NCBI RefSeq assembly: GCF_900168295.1
Contig: NZ_FVZL01000002.1
Span: forward strand, 124,001-188,000
Length of the DNA: 64,000 nt
Source: Arthrobacter sp. P2b
Lineage (GTDB): Bacteria > Actinomycetota > Actinomycetes > Actinomycetales > Micrococcaceae
Reading direction: 5' to 3'
How positions within the stretch are numbered: the stretch's first letter is position 1; every line of letters starts with the position of its first letter. Positions 24,725 to 34,083 of the stretch are shown here, piece after piece. The position numbers were made by a program, and so were the translations under genes. The notes beneath the pieces are model-generated. The model searched no databases. It was not told the origin of the DNA and worked only from the letters and a program-made list of their open reading frames with translations.

Positions 24725-25504
24725 ATGGAATGGGATCCGGCCAAGTACGTTCAGTTCGGCGATCACCGGGACCGGCCGTTTTTCGACCTCACCGGAAGGG
24801 TCCACGCCGACAGGCCGGCCCGGGTGGTTGACCTGGGCTGCGGCCCGGGGAACCTCACCGCAACGCTCGCCGAACGCTGGCCGGACGCGGAAGTAGTGGG
24901 CCTGGACGCCTCGGCGGACATGCTGGCCAAGGCGGCGGACCACGCTGCACGGCATCCGTCGCTGCATTTTGAACAGGCGGATATCACCCATTGGACGCCC
25001 CCGGCAGGGACGGATGTGGTGGTCAGCAACGCGGCCCTTCAATGGGTGCCCGGGCACCAGGAGTTGATGCGGTCATGGCTGGCCGCACTGCGCCCCGGCG
25101 CCTGGTTCGCGCTGCAGGTACCGGGGAACTTTAACGCACCGTCCCATGCGCTGATGCGGGACCTCGCCGCCTCGGAGCGGTGGGCACCGAAACTCGGCGG
25201 GGTGCTGCGCGGCGGCGAATCGGTGGGGGAGCCGGCGGATTACCTGGACATCCTGCTCGACGCCGGGTACTCGGCAGACGCCTGGGAAACCACATACCAA
25301 CAGGTTCTGCCGGGCCAGGACCCGGTCCTGGAGTGGGTCCGGGGTACCGCGTTGCGTCCCGTGCTGAATGTGCTCTCACCGGAGGACGGGGCCCAGTTTG
25401 AAGCCGAGTATGCTGCGTCCCTGCGCGGGGCATATCCGCAGGGCAGGCGCGGCACAATCTATCCTTTCCGCAGGATCTTCGCGGTAGGCCGCAAGAACGA
25501 GTGA
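24725..25504 (+). CDS. tam: trans-aconitate 2-methyltransferase
   Basis: A 259-residue SAM-dependent methyltransferase that closely follows the Tam pattern. The start MEWDPAKYVQFGDHRDRPF is diagnostic for the family. VVDLGCGPGNLTATLAERWP is SAM motif I, VVGLDASADMLAKA is motif II, and VVSNAALQWVPGHQELMRSW fits motifs III-IV. Tam methylates trans-aconitate, a spontaneous inhibitor formed from cis-aconitate, and so protects the TCA cycle. GTGGAGA lies before the ATG; a TAGGCT at 24680-24685 is a plausible -10 with a leader of about 33 nt. Confidence 0.9.
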   Translation: MEWDPAKYVQFGDHRDRPFFDLTGRVHADRPARVVDLGCGPGNLTATLAERWPDAEVVGLDASADMLAKAADHAARHPSLHFEQADITHWTPPAGTDVVVSNAALQWVPGHQELMRSWLAALRPGAWFALQVPGNFNAPSHALMRDLAASERWAPKLGGVLRGGESVGEPADYLDILLDAGYSADAWETTYQQVLPGQDPVLEWVRGTALRPVLNVLSPEDGAQFEAEYAASLRGAYPQGRRGTIYPFRRIFAVGRKNE

Positions 25505-25576
25505 CCGGCGTCCAGTCGCTGGATGATCTCTACTGGACTGGTCATGTTGTTGACGGCGGCTGAATGTGATCTGGCC

Positions 25577-25582
25577 TACAAT
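25577..25582 (+). promoter_or_regulatory. -10 hexamer ahead of the ABC exporter operon
   Basis: TACAAT ends 7 nt before GTG 25590, the first codon of a 21-codon ORF that runs into the exporter start. Confidence 0.5.
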
Positions 25583-25589
25583 GACGAAC

Positions 25590-25655
25590 GTGGCCAATTG
25601 GGGGAGGCGACCATCGTTGTCGGCTTTCCTGACCTTACGGGAGGTGCGTTGCTGA
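25590..25655 (+). CDS. short leader ORF coupled to the ABC exporter start
   Basis: GTG 25590 stands 7 nt after a TACAAT -10 box. The frame encodes 21 residues (MANWGRRPSLSAFLTLREVR plus Cys) and stops with TGA 25653-25655, which overlaps the first codons of the exporter (TTG 25649). The exporter's GGGAGG ribosome site lies inside the last codons of this ORF, so its translation could open or block the exporter start. No homologue is recognised. It could be a leader peptide or a chance frame. Confidence 0.35.
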   Translation: MANWGRRPSLSAFLTLREVRC

Positions 25656-27418
25656 TCGGATTGATGGGGCGGCTCCTCAAGGGTCATGGATGGCACCTCG
25701 CTGCCATCGTGCTCCTGCAGCTGGTCCAGGCCGCCGCGAACCTCCTGCTGCCCACCGTGAACGCCGCGATCATCGACGACGGCATTGTGGCCGGCAACAC
25801 CGGGGTGATTTCCCGCCTCGGGGTCCTGATGGCGGGCATCGCTGCGGTCCAGGCCGGCGCGGCCATCGGGGCCGGCTACCTTGGGGCTGTAACGGCCATG
25901 GGGATGGGGCGCCGGCTCCGGGCGGAGATTTTTTCGAGCATCCAGTCGCTGTCCTCCCAGGAGGTGGCACGCTTCGGGGCGCAGAGCCTGGCCACGCGGG
26001 TAACCAACGACACCCAGCAGATCCAGGCATTCGCGGTGCTGGTGTTCACCATGCTGATCGCCGGGCCCGCGATGGGGCTGGGCGGCATTGTCCTTGCCCT
26101 GCAGCAGGACGTGGGGCTGTCCGCAGTGGTCATCGTCGTTGTGCCGTTGCTCCTGCTGATCATGTCCCTGATCGTCCGGCGCCTGATCCCGCTCTACCGT
26201 CAAGGGCAGGACCTGCTGGACAAGGCGGGCGGCATCCTGCGTGAGCAGATTATCGGTGCCGGGGTGATCCGTTCCTTTGTGCGCCAGGAGCATGAGATTG
26301 GGCGCTTCGCGCGTGCGAACAGCAGCCTTACTGCCAACAATCTGCAGTCAGCTCTGCTGGTGGCGGCCATGCTGCCGCTGATCATGCTGGTGGTGAACCT
26401 GTCGTCGGTGGCAGTTGTGTGGTTCGGCGGCCAGCGCATCCAGTCGGGCCAGATGAACATTGGTGCGCTCACGGCCTTCATCAGCTACATCATGCAGATC
26501 CTGCTGGCCATCATGATGGCCATGTACGTCCTGATGACGGCACCCCGCGCCGCCGCGTGCGCGGAGCGGATCACCGCCGTCCTGGACACCGAACCCTCGG
26601 TGCGTGAGTCCGCGGGCCCCCCTGCGCATACCCTTCACGCCGCTCCGGCCGGCTGGCCGGCCGCGTCCGCGCAGCCGGGAACCCTTGAGTTCAGGGGGGT
26701 CGGATTTTCCTACCCAGGGGCAGAAGCACCGGTCCTCTCCGGAATCAGCTTTACGGCCATGCCGGGCACCACCACTGCCATCGTGGGATCCACGGGCAGT
26801 GGAAAATCAACGCTCCTGAACCTGATCCCGCGTTTCCTTGATTCCACCGAGGGGGAGATCCGGCTGGATGGCGTGAACATCAAGGAGCTGCCGCTGGACA
26901 CGCTTCGCGGGGCCATGTCGATCGTCCCCCAGCACTCCCATCTGTTTTCGGGCACTATTGCCGACAACCTCCGCATGGCTGCCCCCGACGCATCGGACGA
27001 GGAACTCTGGGCAGTCCTGGAGAAGGCGCAGACCATGCGCTTCATGCGCGACCTGCCCTTGGGGCTGGCGACGCCTGTGGGCCAGGGCGGAACCACGCTG
27101 TCCGGAGGGCAGCGGCAGCGCCTGTGCATGGCGCGTGCCCTGCTGCGCACAGCGCCCCTTTATCTCTTTGATGACAGCTTTTCCGCGCTGGACTACGACA
27201 CGGACACCAGGCTGCGGCAGGCGTTGGACGCGGAACTTGCGTCAGCCACGGTGATTGTTGTGGCAGAGCGTGTTTCGGCTGTGGAGGGCGCACACCTGAT
27301 CCTGGTGCTCGACGGCGGGCGCATCGTGGCACAGGGGACCCACCACGGGCTGCTGGAAACATCCCCCACGTACCGCGAGATCGCCGAATCGCAGCTGGCA
27401 CTGGACGGACCGCTGTGA
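25649..27418 (+). CDS. ABC exporter, half with degenerate ATPase site
   Basis: A 589-residue fused permease-ATPase: six membrane spans in residues about 15-320, nucleotide-binding domain after about 350. Walker A is AIVGSTGSGKSTLLNLIP and the signature is TTLSGGQRQRLCMARA. Walker B ends LYLFDDSFSALD, with Asp where the catalytic Glu should be, and the switch region reads VVAERVSAVEG without the usual His. This is the pattern of the degenerate site in heterodimeric exporters such as TM287/288. TTG 25649 is the likely start (GGGAGG 4 nt upstream); ATG 25664 is an alternative. The stop overlaps the partner gene. Confidence 0.9.
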   Translation: MLIGLMGRLLKGHGWHLAAIVLLQLVQAAANLLLPTVNAAIIDDGIVAGNTGVISRLGVLMAGIAAVQAGAAIGAGYLGAVTAMGMGRRLRAEIFSSIQSLSSQEVARFGAQSLATRVTNDTQQIQAFAVLVFTMLIAGPAMGLGGIVLALQQDVGLSAVVIVVVPLLLLIMSLIVRRLIPLYRQGQDLLDKAGGILREQIIGAGVIRSFVRQEHEIGRFARANSSLTANNLQSALLVAAMLPLIMLVVNLSSVAVVWFGGQRIQSGQMNIGALTAFISYIMQILLAIMMAMYVLMTAPRAAACAERITAVLDTEPSVRESAGPPAHTLHAAPAGWPAASAQPGTLEFRGVGFSYPGAEAPVLSGISFTAMPGTTTAIVGSTGSGKSTLLNLIPRFLDSTEGEIRLDGVNIKELPLDTLRGAMSIVPQHSHLFSGTIADNLRMAAPDASDEELWAVLEKAQTMRFMRDLPLGLATPVGQGGTTLSGGQRQRLCMARALLRTAPLYLFDDSFSALDYDTDTRLRQALDAELASATVIVVAERVSAVEGAHLILVLDGGRIVAQGTHHGLLETSPTYREIAESQLALDGPL

Positions 27419-29223
27419 CGACGGCCGCCGTCGGGACATCCACGGACGGGTTCTGGCGCACATCGGGCAGGCTGCTTGGGCTGCTGCGCCCGTTCCGGCA
27501 CCTCATGCTTGGCGCAGTGGCAGCCACCTGCGCTTTTGCGGGCCTCAACGTGGCAGCTCCGAAGTATCTCGGCGACGCCACCGACGTCGTCGTGAACGGT
27601 ATCTTCCTGGGCACCACCGACCAGGAACGCCTGGTCATCCTGCTGTCCGCTGTGGCGGTGATGTACGTCTTCGCGTCCGTCTTCAACTGGATCCAGGGCG
27701 CCCTGACGGCCCGCTCCGTGCAAGGGCTGATGTACGGGCTGCGGGCTGCGGTGGAGGACAAGCTGCACCGCCTGCCGTCCACATATTTCAGTGAGCGGTC
27801 CAGGGGCGATGTCCTGAGCCGGGCAACCAACGACATCGACAACATCTCACAGGCCATGAACCAGCTCCTCACGCAACTGATCATGTCCGTGCTGATGCTG
27901 TGCGGATCGCTGGCCATGATGTTGTGGATCTCGCCCATGCTGGCGGCCATAGCCCTCGCCAGCGTGCCCCTCTCCACCTGCATCACCGTTCTCGTTGCGC
28001 GCCGGTCACAGGCGCACTTTGAACGGCAGTGGAAGGAAACCGGGGAGCTCAACGCGCACGTTGAGGAGTTCATCACCGGCCACGAAGTCATCAAGGCCTT
28101 CGGGCAGCAGTCCCGGGCCGCCGACATTTTCGCCCAAAGCAACCGGCGGCTGGCACGCGCGGCCACCAAAGCCCAGTACTCGGCCGGGGTGGTCCAGCCC
28201 CTGATGGTGCTGATGGCCAACCTGAATTACATCGCCGTTGCAGTTGTCGGCGCTTTGCAGGTCATTGCGGGAGCGATGACCATCGGCGGCATCCAGGCGT
28301 TTATCCAGTTCAGCAGGCTCTTCAGCCAGCCCGTCGGGCAGATTGGCGGCCTGCTCAACCTCATCCAGTCATGCGCCGCGTCCGCGGCCCGCGTGTTCGC
28401 CCTGCTGGATGCGGAGGAGGACCCCGCGCAAAGGGGCGGGGATACGCCCGTCCCCGCGGATGGAACCATCGTCTTCGAGGACGTGACCTTCGGCTACCCC
28501 GGCTCGCCGCCGGCCGTGCGCAACCTTTCGTTCACCGCGGAGCCGGGACAAACGGTGGCCATCGTCGGCCACACCGGAGCCGGAAAAACCACTGTGGTGA
28601 ATCTCCTGTTGCGCTTCTGCGAACCGGGTTCGGGCCGAATCACCCTGGGAGGCATTGATACTGCCACCATCTCGACAGACCGCCTGCGGGGGCAGTTCGG
28701 GGTGGTGCTCCAGGATGCGTGGCTCTTCGCGGGCACCATCAGGGAGAACATCGCCTACGGGCTGCCCGGTGCCACCGAGGCCGGGATCCTGGCCGCGGCG
28801 GAGGCCAGCTACGTGGACCGCTTCGTCCGTTCCCTCCCCGGCGGGTACGACACCGTGCTGGAGAACGGCGGCGAACCCCTCAGCCAGGGCCAGCGGCAAC
28901 TCATCACCATTGCCCGGGCCGAACTGGCAGGGCGGCCGGTCCTGATCCTGGACGAGGCGACAAGTTCGGTGGACTCCAGGACCGAACTGCTGATCCGGCA
29001 GGCAATGCGGCGGCTCCGCCATGGCAGGACGAGCTTCGTGATTGCCCACCGTTTGTCCACGGTGCGGAACGCTGATCTAATCTTGGTCATGGACCACGGA
29101 CGCATCGTTGAGCAGGGCACGCACCAGAGCCTCCTGGCGGCAAACAGCTACTACGCGCGGCTCTACAACGCCCAGTTCTCCGCCAGTCCCAGGCGTACCG
29201 GGGTCCTTGAGGCGGGACTGTGA
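27415..29223 (+). CDS. ABC exporter, half with canonical ATPase site
   Basis: A 602-residue partner of the preceding half-transporter. Six spans are followed by an ATPase with Walker A AIVGHTGAGKTTVVNLLL, canonical Walker B VLILDEATSSVDS and switch FVIAHRLSTVRN. Its signature is altered to EPLSQGQRQLITIARA (Gln for Gly), which would face the other subunit's degenerate site. The pair therefore has one active and one inactive ATP site. Substrate unknown; lipid or multidrug export is typical of the type. GTG 27415 overlaps the upstream stop by 4 nt. Confidence 0.92.
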   Translation: MTTAAVGTSTDGFWRTSGRLLGLLRPFRHLMLGAVAATCAFAGLNVAAPKYLGDATDVVVNGIFLGTTDQERLVILLSAVAVMYVFASVFNWIQGALTARSVQGLMYGLRAAVEDKLHRLPSTYFSERSRGDVLSRATNDIDNISQAMNQLLTQLIMSVLMLCGSLAMMLWISPMLAAIALASVPLSTCITVLVARRSQAHFERQWKETGELNAHVEEFITGHEVIKAFGQQSRAADIFAQSNRRLARAATKAQYSAGVVQPLMVLMANLNYIAVAVVGALQVIAGAMTIGGIQAFIQFSRLFSQPVGQIGGLLNLIQSCAASAARVFALLDAEEDPAQRGGDTPVPADGTIVFEDVTFGYPGSPPAVRNLSFTAEPGQTVAIVGHTGAGKTTVVNLLLRFCEPGSGRITLGGIDTATISTDRLRGQFGVVLQDAWLFAGTIRENIAYGLPGATEAGILAAAEASYVDRFVRSLPGGYDTVLENGGEPLSQGQRQLITIARAELAGRPVLILDEATSSVDSRTELLIRQAMRRLRHGRTSFVIAHRLSTVRNADLILVMDHGRIVEQGTHQSLLAANSYYARLYNAQFSASPRRTGVLEAGL

Positions 29224-29600
29224 AAACCACTCCCGACTTCCCGGGGGACTGGAAACCCAACGCCGGCAGCACCGTGGCTTTGTTTGAACAGCTGCGGCTC
29301 AGGATCATCCACCTTGCGGACAGCGGCGCGCTGCCCCCGGGCACCCGGCTTCCCGCCGTCAGGGGCCTTGCGGAGCGCCTGGACGTGGCGCCGCACACTG
29401 TCGCCCGGGCATATAAGGAACTGGAAGCGGCCGGTATTGTTGCCACACGGGGGAGGAACGGGACAGTGGTATGTGCACGTGACGAACGCCTCAGCGGGCT
29501 CTCCGCAGCTGCCGCGGCCTATGCCGACGCCGCAAAGTCGCAGGGCGCCACGTTCGCGGAAGCGGTGAAGCTGCTCGCGGCAGCCTACGACGCCGGCTGA
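29220..29600 (+). CDS. GntR-family regulator, YtrA subgroup
   Basis: A 126-residue regulator. A GntR winged helix covers residues about 18-90: VALFEQLRLRIIHLADSGAL, PPGTRLPAVRGLAERLDV (recognition region) and TVARAYKELEAAGIVATRGR. Only a short helical tail follows, without an effector domain, as in the YtrA subgroup, whose members commonly control neighbouring ABC transporter operons. GTG 29220 overlaps the exporter stop (GTGA), so it is the third cistron and probably represses its own operon. Confidence 0.9.
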   Translation: MKTTPDFPGDWKPNAGSTVALFEQLRLRIIHLADSGALPPGTRLPAVRGLAERLDVAPHTVARAYKELEAAGIVATRGRNGTVVCARDERLSGLSAAAAAYADAAKSQGATFAEAVKLLAAAYDAG

Positions 29601-29637
29601 GCGCGCCGCCGCGTGGATGTTCGAAGAAGTTTTCGAT

Positions 29638-29643
29638 TAGCAT
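29638..29643 (+). promoter_or_regulatory. -10 hexamer for leaderless uvrA transcript
   Basis: TAGCAT ends 6 nt before GTG 29650; no ribosome site is seen. No SOS box was recognised nearby. Confidence 0.5.
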
Positions 29644-29649
29644 TATGGG

Positions 29650-32574
29650 GTGCCTAAAGCCGTAGCTGAAGAATCCGCCATCCAATCCGCTTCCGTCGCC
29701 GTGCCCTCCGCTGCCACACTTCAGCGGCCGGACCTCTCCCGCCTTGTGGTGAAGGGTGCCCGGGAGCACAACCTGCGCAACGTGGACCTCGACCTGCCGC
29801 GCGACGCGATGATCGTCTTCACCGGACTCTCCGGCTCCGGCAAGTCCTCCCTCGCGTTCGACACGATCTTCGCCGAAGGCCAGCGCCGCTACGTGGAGTC
29901 CCTGTCCGCCTACGCCCGGCAATTCCTCGGCCAGGTGGACAAGCCCGACGTCGACTTCATCGAAGGACTCTCGCCGGCAGTCTCCATCGACCAGAAGTCC
30001 ACCAGCAAGAACCCGCGCTCAACGGTGGGCACCATCACCGAGATCTACGACTACATGCGGCTCCTCTGGGCACGCGTGGGACGGCCGCACTGCCCGGTCT
30101 GCGGTGAGCCGGTGGCCAAGCAAACTCCGCAGCAGATCGTCGACCAGCTCCTGGAACTCGACGAAGGCACCCGTTTCCAGGTCCTCGCTCCCGTGGTGCG
30201 TGGACGCAAGGGTGAATTCGTCGATCTCTTCAAGGAGCTCACTGCAAAGGGATATTCCCGGGCCAGGGTGGACGGCGACCTTGTCCAGCTGAGCGATCCG
30301 CCAAAGCTGGGCAAGCAGTTCAAGCACACCATCGAAGTGGTGGTGGACCGCCTCGTGGTCAAGGAAGGCATCAGCCAGCGCCTCACCGACTCCATCGAAA
30401 CCGCCCTTGGCCTGGCCGAGGGCCGCGTCCTGGCAGAGTTCGTGGACCTTGAGGCGGATGACCCCGCGCGGATCCGCGCCTTCTCCGAAAACCTGGCCTG
30501 CCCCAACGAGCATCCCCTTGCCATCGACGAGATCGAGCCACGGTCCTTCTCCTTCAACAACCCTTTCGGCGCCTGCGCCGCCTGCAGCGGCATCGGCACC
30601 CGGCTCGAGGTGGACGAGGAACTCATCGTCCCCAACCCCGAGCTGTCCTTGTCCGAGGGCGCCATCGCCCCCTGGTCGCTGGGAACAGCCACCACCGAGT
30701 ACTGGAACCGGCTCCTGGAGGGCCTCGCCAAGGAACTCGGGTTCTCGATGGACACCCCCTGGGAAAAGCTGGGCAAGGACGTCCGCCAGACCGTCCTGCA
30801 CGGCAAGGACCACAAAGTGGTGGTGCAGTACCGCAACCGCTTCGGCCGGGAACGCAAGTACAGCACCGGCTTTGAAGGGGCCATCCAGTACGTCCACCGC
30901 AAGCACGGCGAGACCGATTCCGACTGGGCCCGCGACCGCTACGAAGAGTACATGCGGCAGATTCCCTGCCCCGCCTGCAACGGCGCGCGCCTCAATCCTG
31001 CGTCCCTGTCGGTGCTTATCAACGGCAAGTCCATCGCCGACGTCGCGGCCCTTCCCATGCGCGACTGCGCGGAGTTCCTGAACAACCTGGTCCTGACCGG
31101 CCGCGAAGCACAGATCGCACACCAGGTGCTCAAGGAGATCCAGGCACGCCTGACGTTCCTCCTGGACGTGGGGCTGGAATACCTGAACCTGGAACGCCCA
31201 TCCGCCACCCTCTCCGGCGGCGAGGCGCAGCGCATCCGGCTCGCCACCCAGATCGGCTCGGGCCTGGTGGGCGTGCTTTACGTGCTGGACGAGCCCTCCA
31301 TCGGGCTGCACCAGCGCGACAACCGGCGCCTTATTGACACCCTTACCCGGCTCCGGGACATGGGCAACACCCTCATCGTCGTGGAACACGACGAGGACAC
31401 CATCCATGTTGCCGACTGGATCGTGGACATCGGACCGGGCGCCGGTGAACACGGCGGCCAGGTGGTCCACTCCGGCTCCTACAAGGAACTCCTCGAGAAC
31501 ACCGCATCGCTGACCGGCGACTACCTGTCGGGCCGCAAGAGCATCGAAGTGCCCAAGAAGCGCCGCAAGTACGACAAGAAGCGCGAACTCAAGGTGGTGG
31601 GTGCGCGGGAAAACAACCTGGTCAACGTGGACGCCGCGTTCCCGCTTGGCCTCTTCACCGCGGTGACGGGCGTGAGCGGCTCGGGCAAGTCCACCCTTGT
31701 CAACGAGATCCTGTACAAGGTGCTCGCCAACAAGCTCAACGGTGCCAAGCAGGTAGCCGGGCGGCACAAGACCATCCACGGGCTGGAGCACCTGGACAAG
31801 GTGGTCCACGTGGACCAGAGCCCCATCGGGCGGACGCCCCGCTCCAACCCCGCCACCTACACCGGCGTGTTCGACAACATCCGCAAGCTCTTCGCGGAAA
31901 CCACCGAAGCCAAGGTCCGGGGCTACCTTCCCGGCCGCTTCTCCTTCAACGTCAAGGGCGGCCGGTGCGAAGCCTGCTCCGGTGACGGCACACTGAAGAT
32001 CGAGATGAACTTCCTGCCGGACGTCTACGTCCCGTGCGAGGTATGCCACGGCGCGCGCTACAACAGGGAAACCCTGGAAGTGCACTACAAGGGCAAAACC
32101 ATCGCGGATGTCCTCAACATGCCCATCGAGGAGGGCGCCGAGTTCTTCGCGGCGTTCTCGCCCATTGCACGGCACCTGAACACGCTCGTGGACGTGGGCC
32201 TGGGGTACGTCCGGCTCGGCCAGCCCGCCACCACGCTTTCCGGCGGTGAGGCGCAGCGCGTCAAGCTGGCGGCAGAACTGCAGAAGCGGTCCAACGGCCG
32301 CAGCGTGTACGTCCTGGACGAGCCCACCACCGGCCTGCACTTCGAGGACATCCGCAAGCTGCTGATGGTCCTGCAGGGGCTGGTGGACAAAGGCAACACG
32401 GTCATCACCATCGAGCACAACCTGGATGTCATCAAGAGCGCGGACTGGATCGTGGATCTTGGGCCCGACGGCGGCTCCGGCGGCGGCCAGGTCGTTGCCA
32501 CCGGCACGCCGGAGCAGGTAGCAACCTCCACCACCAGCCACACCGCCACCTTCCTGGCCGAAATCCTGGGCTAG
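29650..32574 (+). CDS. uvrA: excinuclease ABC subunit A
   Basis: A 974-residue UvrA, the dimeric damage sensor of nucleotide excision repair, with two ABC ATPase modules. Walker A motifs are [18 protein letters not shown] (about 58-75) and [17 protein letters not shown] (about 672). Signature and Walker B pairs follow ([17 protein letters not shown] / [11 protein letters not shown] and [16 protein letters not shown] / [11 protein letters not shown]). The second zinc finger ([16 protein letters not shown]...CEVC) is intact. The first reads CPNEH...CAAC, a His-containing variant as in other actinobacteria. The N terminus is about 25 residues longer than E. coli UvrA. GTG 29650 is fixed by the -10 box. 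Confidence 0.98.
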   Translation: MPKAVAEESAIQSASVAVPSAATLQRPDLSRLVVKGAREHNLRNVDLDLPRDAMIVFTGLSGSGKSSLAFDTIFAEGQRRYVESLSAYARQFLGQVDKPDVDFIEGLSPAVSIDQKSTSKNPRSTVGTITEIYDYMRLLWARVGRPHCPVCGEPVAKQTPQQIVDQLLELDEGTRFQVLAPVVRGRKGEFVDLFKELTAKGYSRARVDGDLVQLSDPPKLGKQFKHTIEVVVDRLVVKEGISQRLTDSIETALGLAEGRVLAEFVDLEADDPARIRAFSENLACPNEHPLAIDEIEPRSFSFNNPFGACAACSGIGTRLEVDEELIVPNPELSLSEGAIAPWSLGTATTEYWNRLLEGLAKELGFSMDTPWEKLGKDVRQTVLHGKDHKVVVQYRNRFGRERKYSTGFEGAIQYVHRKHGETDSDWARDRYEEYMRQIPCPACNGARLNPASLSVLINGKSIADVAALPMRDCAEFLNNLVLTGREAQIAHQVLKEIQARLTFLLDVGLEYLNLERPSATLSGGEAQRIRLATQIGSGLVGVLYVLDEPSIGLHQRDNRRLIDTLTRLRDMGNTLIVVEHDEDTIHVADWIVDIGPGAGEHGGQVVHSGSYKELLENTASLTGDYLSGRKSIEVPKKRRKYDKKRELKVVGARENNLVNVDAAFPLGLFTAVTGVSGSGKSTLVNEILYKVLANKLNGAKQVAGRHKTIHGLEHLDKVVHVDQSPIGRTPRSNPATYTGVFDNIRKLFAETTEAKVRGYLPGRFSFNVKGGRCEACSGDGTLKIEMNFLPDVYVPCEVCHGARYNRETLEVHYKGKTIADVLNMPIEEGAEFFAAFSPIARHLNTLVDVGLGYVRLGQPATTLSGGEAQRVKLAAELQKRSNGRSVYVLDEPTTGLHFEDIRKLLMVLQGLVDKGNTVITIEHNLDVIKSADWIVDLGPDGGSGGGQVVATGTPEQVATSTTSHTATFLAEILG

Positions 32575-32643
32575 AGCAGGAGAAGTATTCCGCTGCAGGC
32601 ATGCGAGTTTCAGGCACTGCTTCTGTCGTGAGAAACTAACCCG

Positions 32644-33360
32644 GTGACTTCAACAACAGTGCCCGTGATCTTTGACCTGGACGGCACTCTTGTCGATCCG
32701 GCCGGTGGGATAACAGACGGAATCGCCTCAGCCCTCCGCGGGCTGGGGCTTCCCGTCCCCGGCCAGGACCTGCTCGAGGCGATGATCGGCCCGAAGCTGA
32801 GCGATTCGCTCCTCAACGTCGCCAAGGTGCCGGCCGGCCTCCTGGACGAGGTCATTCGGCGCTACCGGGAGTACTACGTGGCCACCGGCATCGCCCAGAG
32901 CCGGCTTTACCCGGGCATCCTGGAACTGCTGGAGGCCTACGCCGCCGCTGGCCGGCCGGTGGCTGTCGCAACCCAAAAGCCGCAGAACCTGGCCCGGACG
33001 GTCCTGGCCCACCACGGCATCGACGGACTGTTCCTCAGCATCCGCGGCTCGGCGGATGACGAAACGGCCGTGGACGGCGTTCCCCTGGGGAAGACCGAGA
33101 TCATTGCCGCAGCACTGCGGGACCTCGAGACCCAGCACGCCATAATGGTGGGGGACCGGGCGCAGGACGTCTCCGGGGCCATCGCCAACGGGCTCGACTG
33201 CATCGGCGTGGCGTGGGGGTTTGCGCCCGACGGCGAACTGGAGGCCGCCGGTTCAGTTGCGGTCGTCAGCACTGCGGAAGAACTGGCACAGGCCATCGAC
33301 CGGCTGCAGGGCATCCACAGCGCGGCCATGAGCGAGGTGACCAACGATGGAAATGTTTGA
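32644..33360 (+). CDS. HAD hydrolase, phosphoglycolate phosphatase-like
   Basis: A 238-residue HAD phosphatase. VIFDLDGTLVDPAGGI is motif I (catalytic Asp and acid), VAVATQKPQNLARTVL is motif II (Thr), GKTEIIAAAL supplies the Lys, and MVGDRAQDVSGAIANGL is motif IV. A helical cap lies between residues about 20 and 85. The pattern is close to Gph/PpaX-type small-molecule phosphatases; the exact substrate is unknown. GTG 32644 lacks a clear ribosome site. The 3' end overlaps the acyltransferase gene by 14 nt. Confidence 0.88.
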   Translation: MTSTTVPVIFDLDGTLVDPAGGITDGIASALRGLGLPVPGQDLLEAMIGPKLSDSLLNVAKVPAGLLDEVIRRYREYYVATGIAQSRLYPGILELLEAYAAAGRPVAVATQKPQNLARTVLAHHGIDGLFLSIRGSADDETAVDGVPLGKTEIIAAALRDLETQHAIMVGDRAQDVSGAIANGLDCIGVAWGFAPDGELEAAGSVAVVSTAEELAQAIDRLQGIHSAAMSEVTNDGNV

Positions 33361-34015
33361 AGCCGTCCGCTGGACCACCCGCACCCTGATCGCCGGCACC
33401 TGCCGGCCATCCGTCGTCGGCATTGAAAACGTCCCCACCGACGGGCCGTTCATCGTCGCTCCCAACCACCTGTCCTTTTTTGACAGTGTCATCGTGCAGG
33501 CACTGATGCCCCGCCCGGTGGCTTTCTTCGCGAAGGCCGAATATTTCACCACCGGCGGCGTCAAGGGCAAGGCCATGAAGGCCTTCTTCGAATCGGTGGG
33601 GTCCATTCCCGTGGAACGCGGCGAGCAGGCCGCCAGTGTCCAGGCGCTCAAAACCCTGATGGACATCCTGGAATCCGGCCGGGGAATCGGCATCTACCCG
33701 GAAGGCACCCGCTCCCGCGACGGCATCCTGTACCGCGGACGCACGGGGGTGGGCTGGCTGGCGCTGACCACCGGGGCGCCTGTGATCCCGGTAGGCCTGA
33801 TTGGGACGGAAAACCTGCAGCGGGCAGGCGAGAAGGGCGTGCGGCCGCAGCACTTCACCATGAAGGTGGGCGAGCCGCTCTACTTCGATAAGACCGGGCC
33901 GGACCACTCGCTGCCTGCGCGGCGCGAAGTGACGGACCGGATCATGGATGCCATCGCCGAACTCAGCGGGCAGGAACGGTCCACCAGCTACAACCAGAGC
34001 AAGGTCATCGAGTAG
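33347..34015 (+). CDS. 1-acylglycerol-3-phosphate O-acyltransferase (PlsC family)
   Basis: A 222-residue membrane-associated acyltransferase. APNHLSFFDSVIV carries the HX4D catalytic motif, EGTRSRDG the glycerophosphate-binding block, and PVIPVGLIGTENL the conserved C-terminal segment. It would transfer an acyl chain to lysophosphatidic acid in phospholipid synthesis, although related enzymes use other acceptors. The ATG lies inside the end of the HAD gene, so the two are coupled; a phosphatase next to PlsC could act on lipid precursors, which is inference. Confidence 0.9.
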   Translation: MEMFEAVRWTTRTLIAGTCRPSVVGIENVPTDGPFIVAPNHLSFFDSVIVQALMPRPVAFFAKAEYFTTGGVKGKAMKAFFESVGSIPVERGEQAASVQALKTLMDILESGRGIGIYPEGTRSRDGILYRGRTGVGWLALTTGAPVIPVGLIGTENLQRAGEKGVRPQHFTMKVGEPLYFDKTGPDHSLPARREVTDRIMDAIAELSGQERSTSYNQSKVIE

Positions 34016-34071
34016 GCCCTGCCAACGGGGTGCCGGTCAGCGGCACGGCAAAGCCACCGGCCGCGGATCAG

Positions 34072-34077
34072 TAGACT
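34072..34077 (+). promoter_or_regulatory. -10 hexamer for leaderless uvrC transcript
   Basis: TAGACT ends 6 nt before GTG 34084; no ribosome site is present. Confidence 0.55.
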
Positions 34078-34083
34078 ATATAG

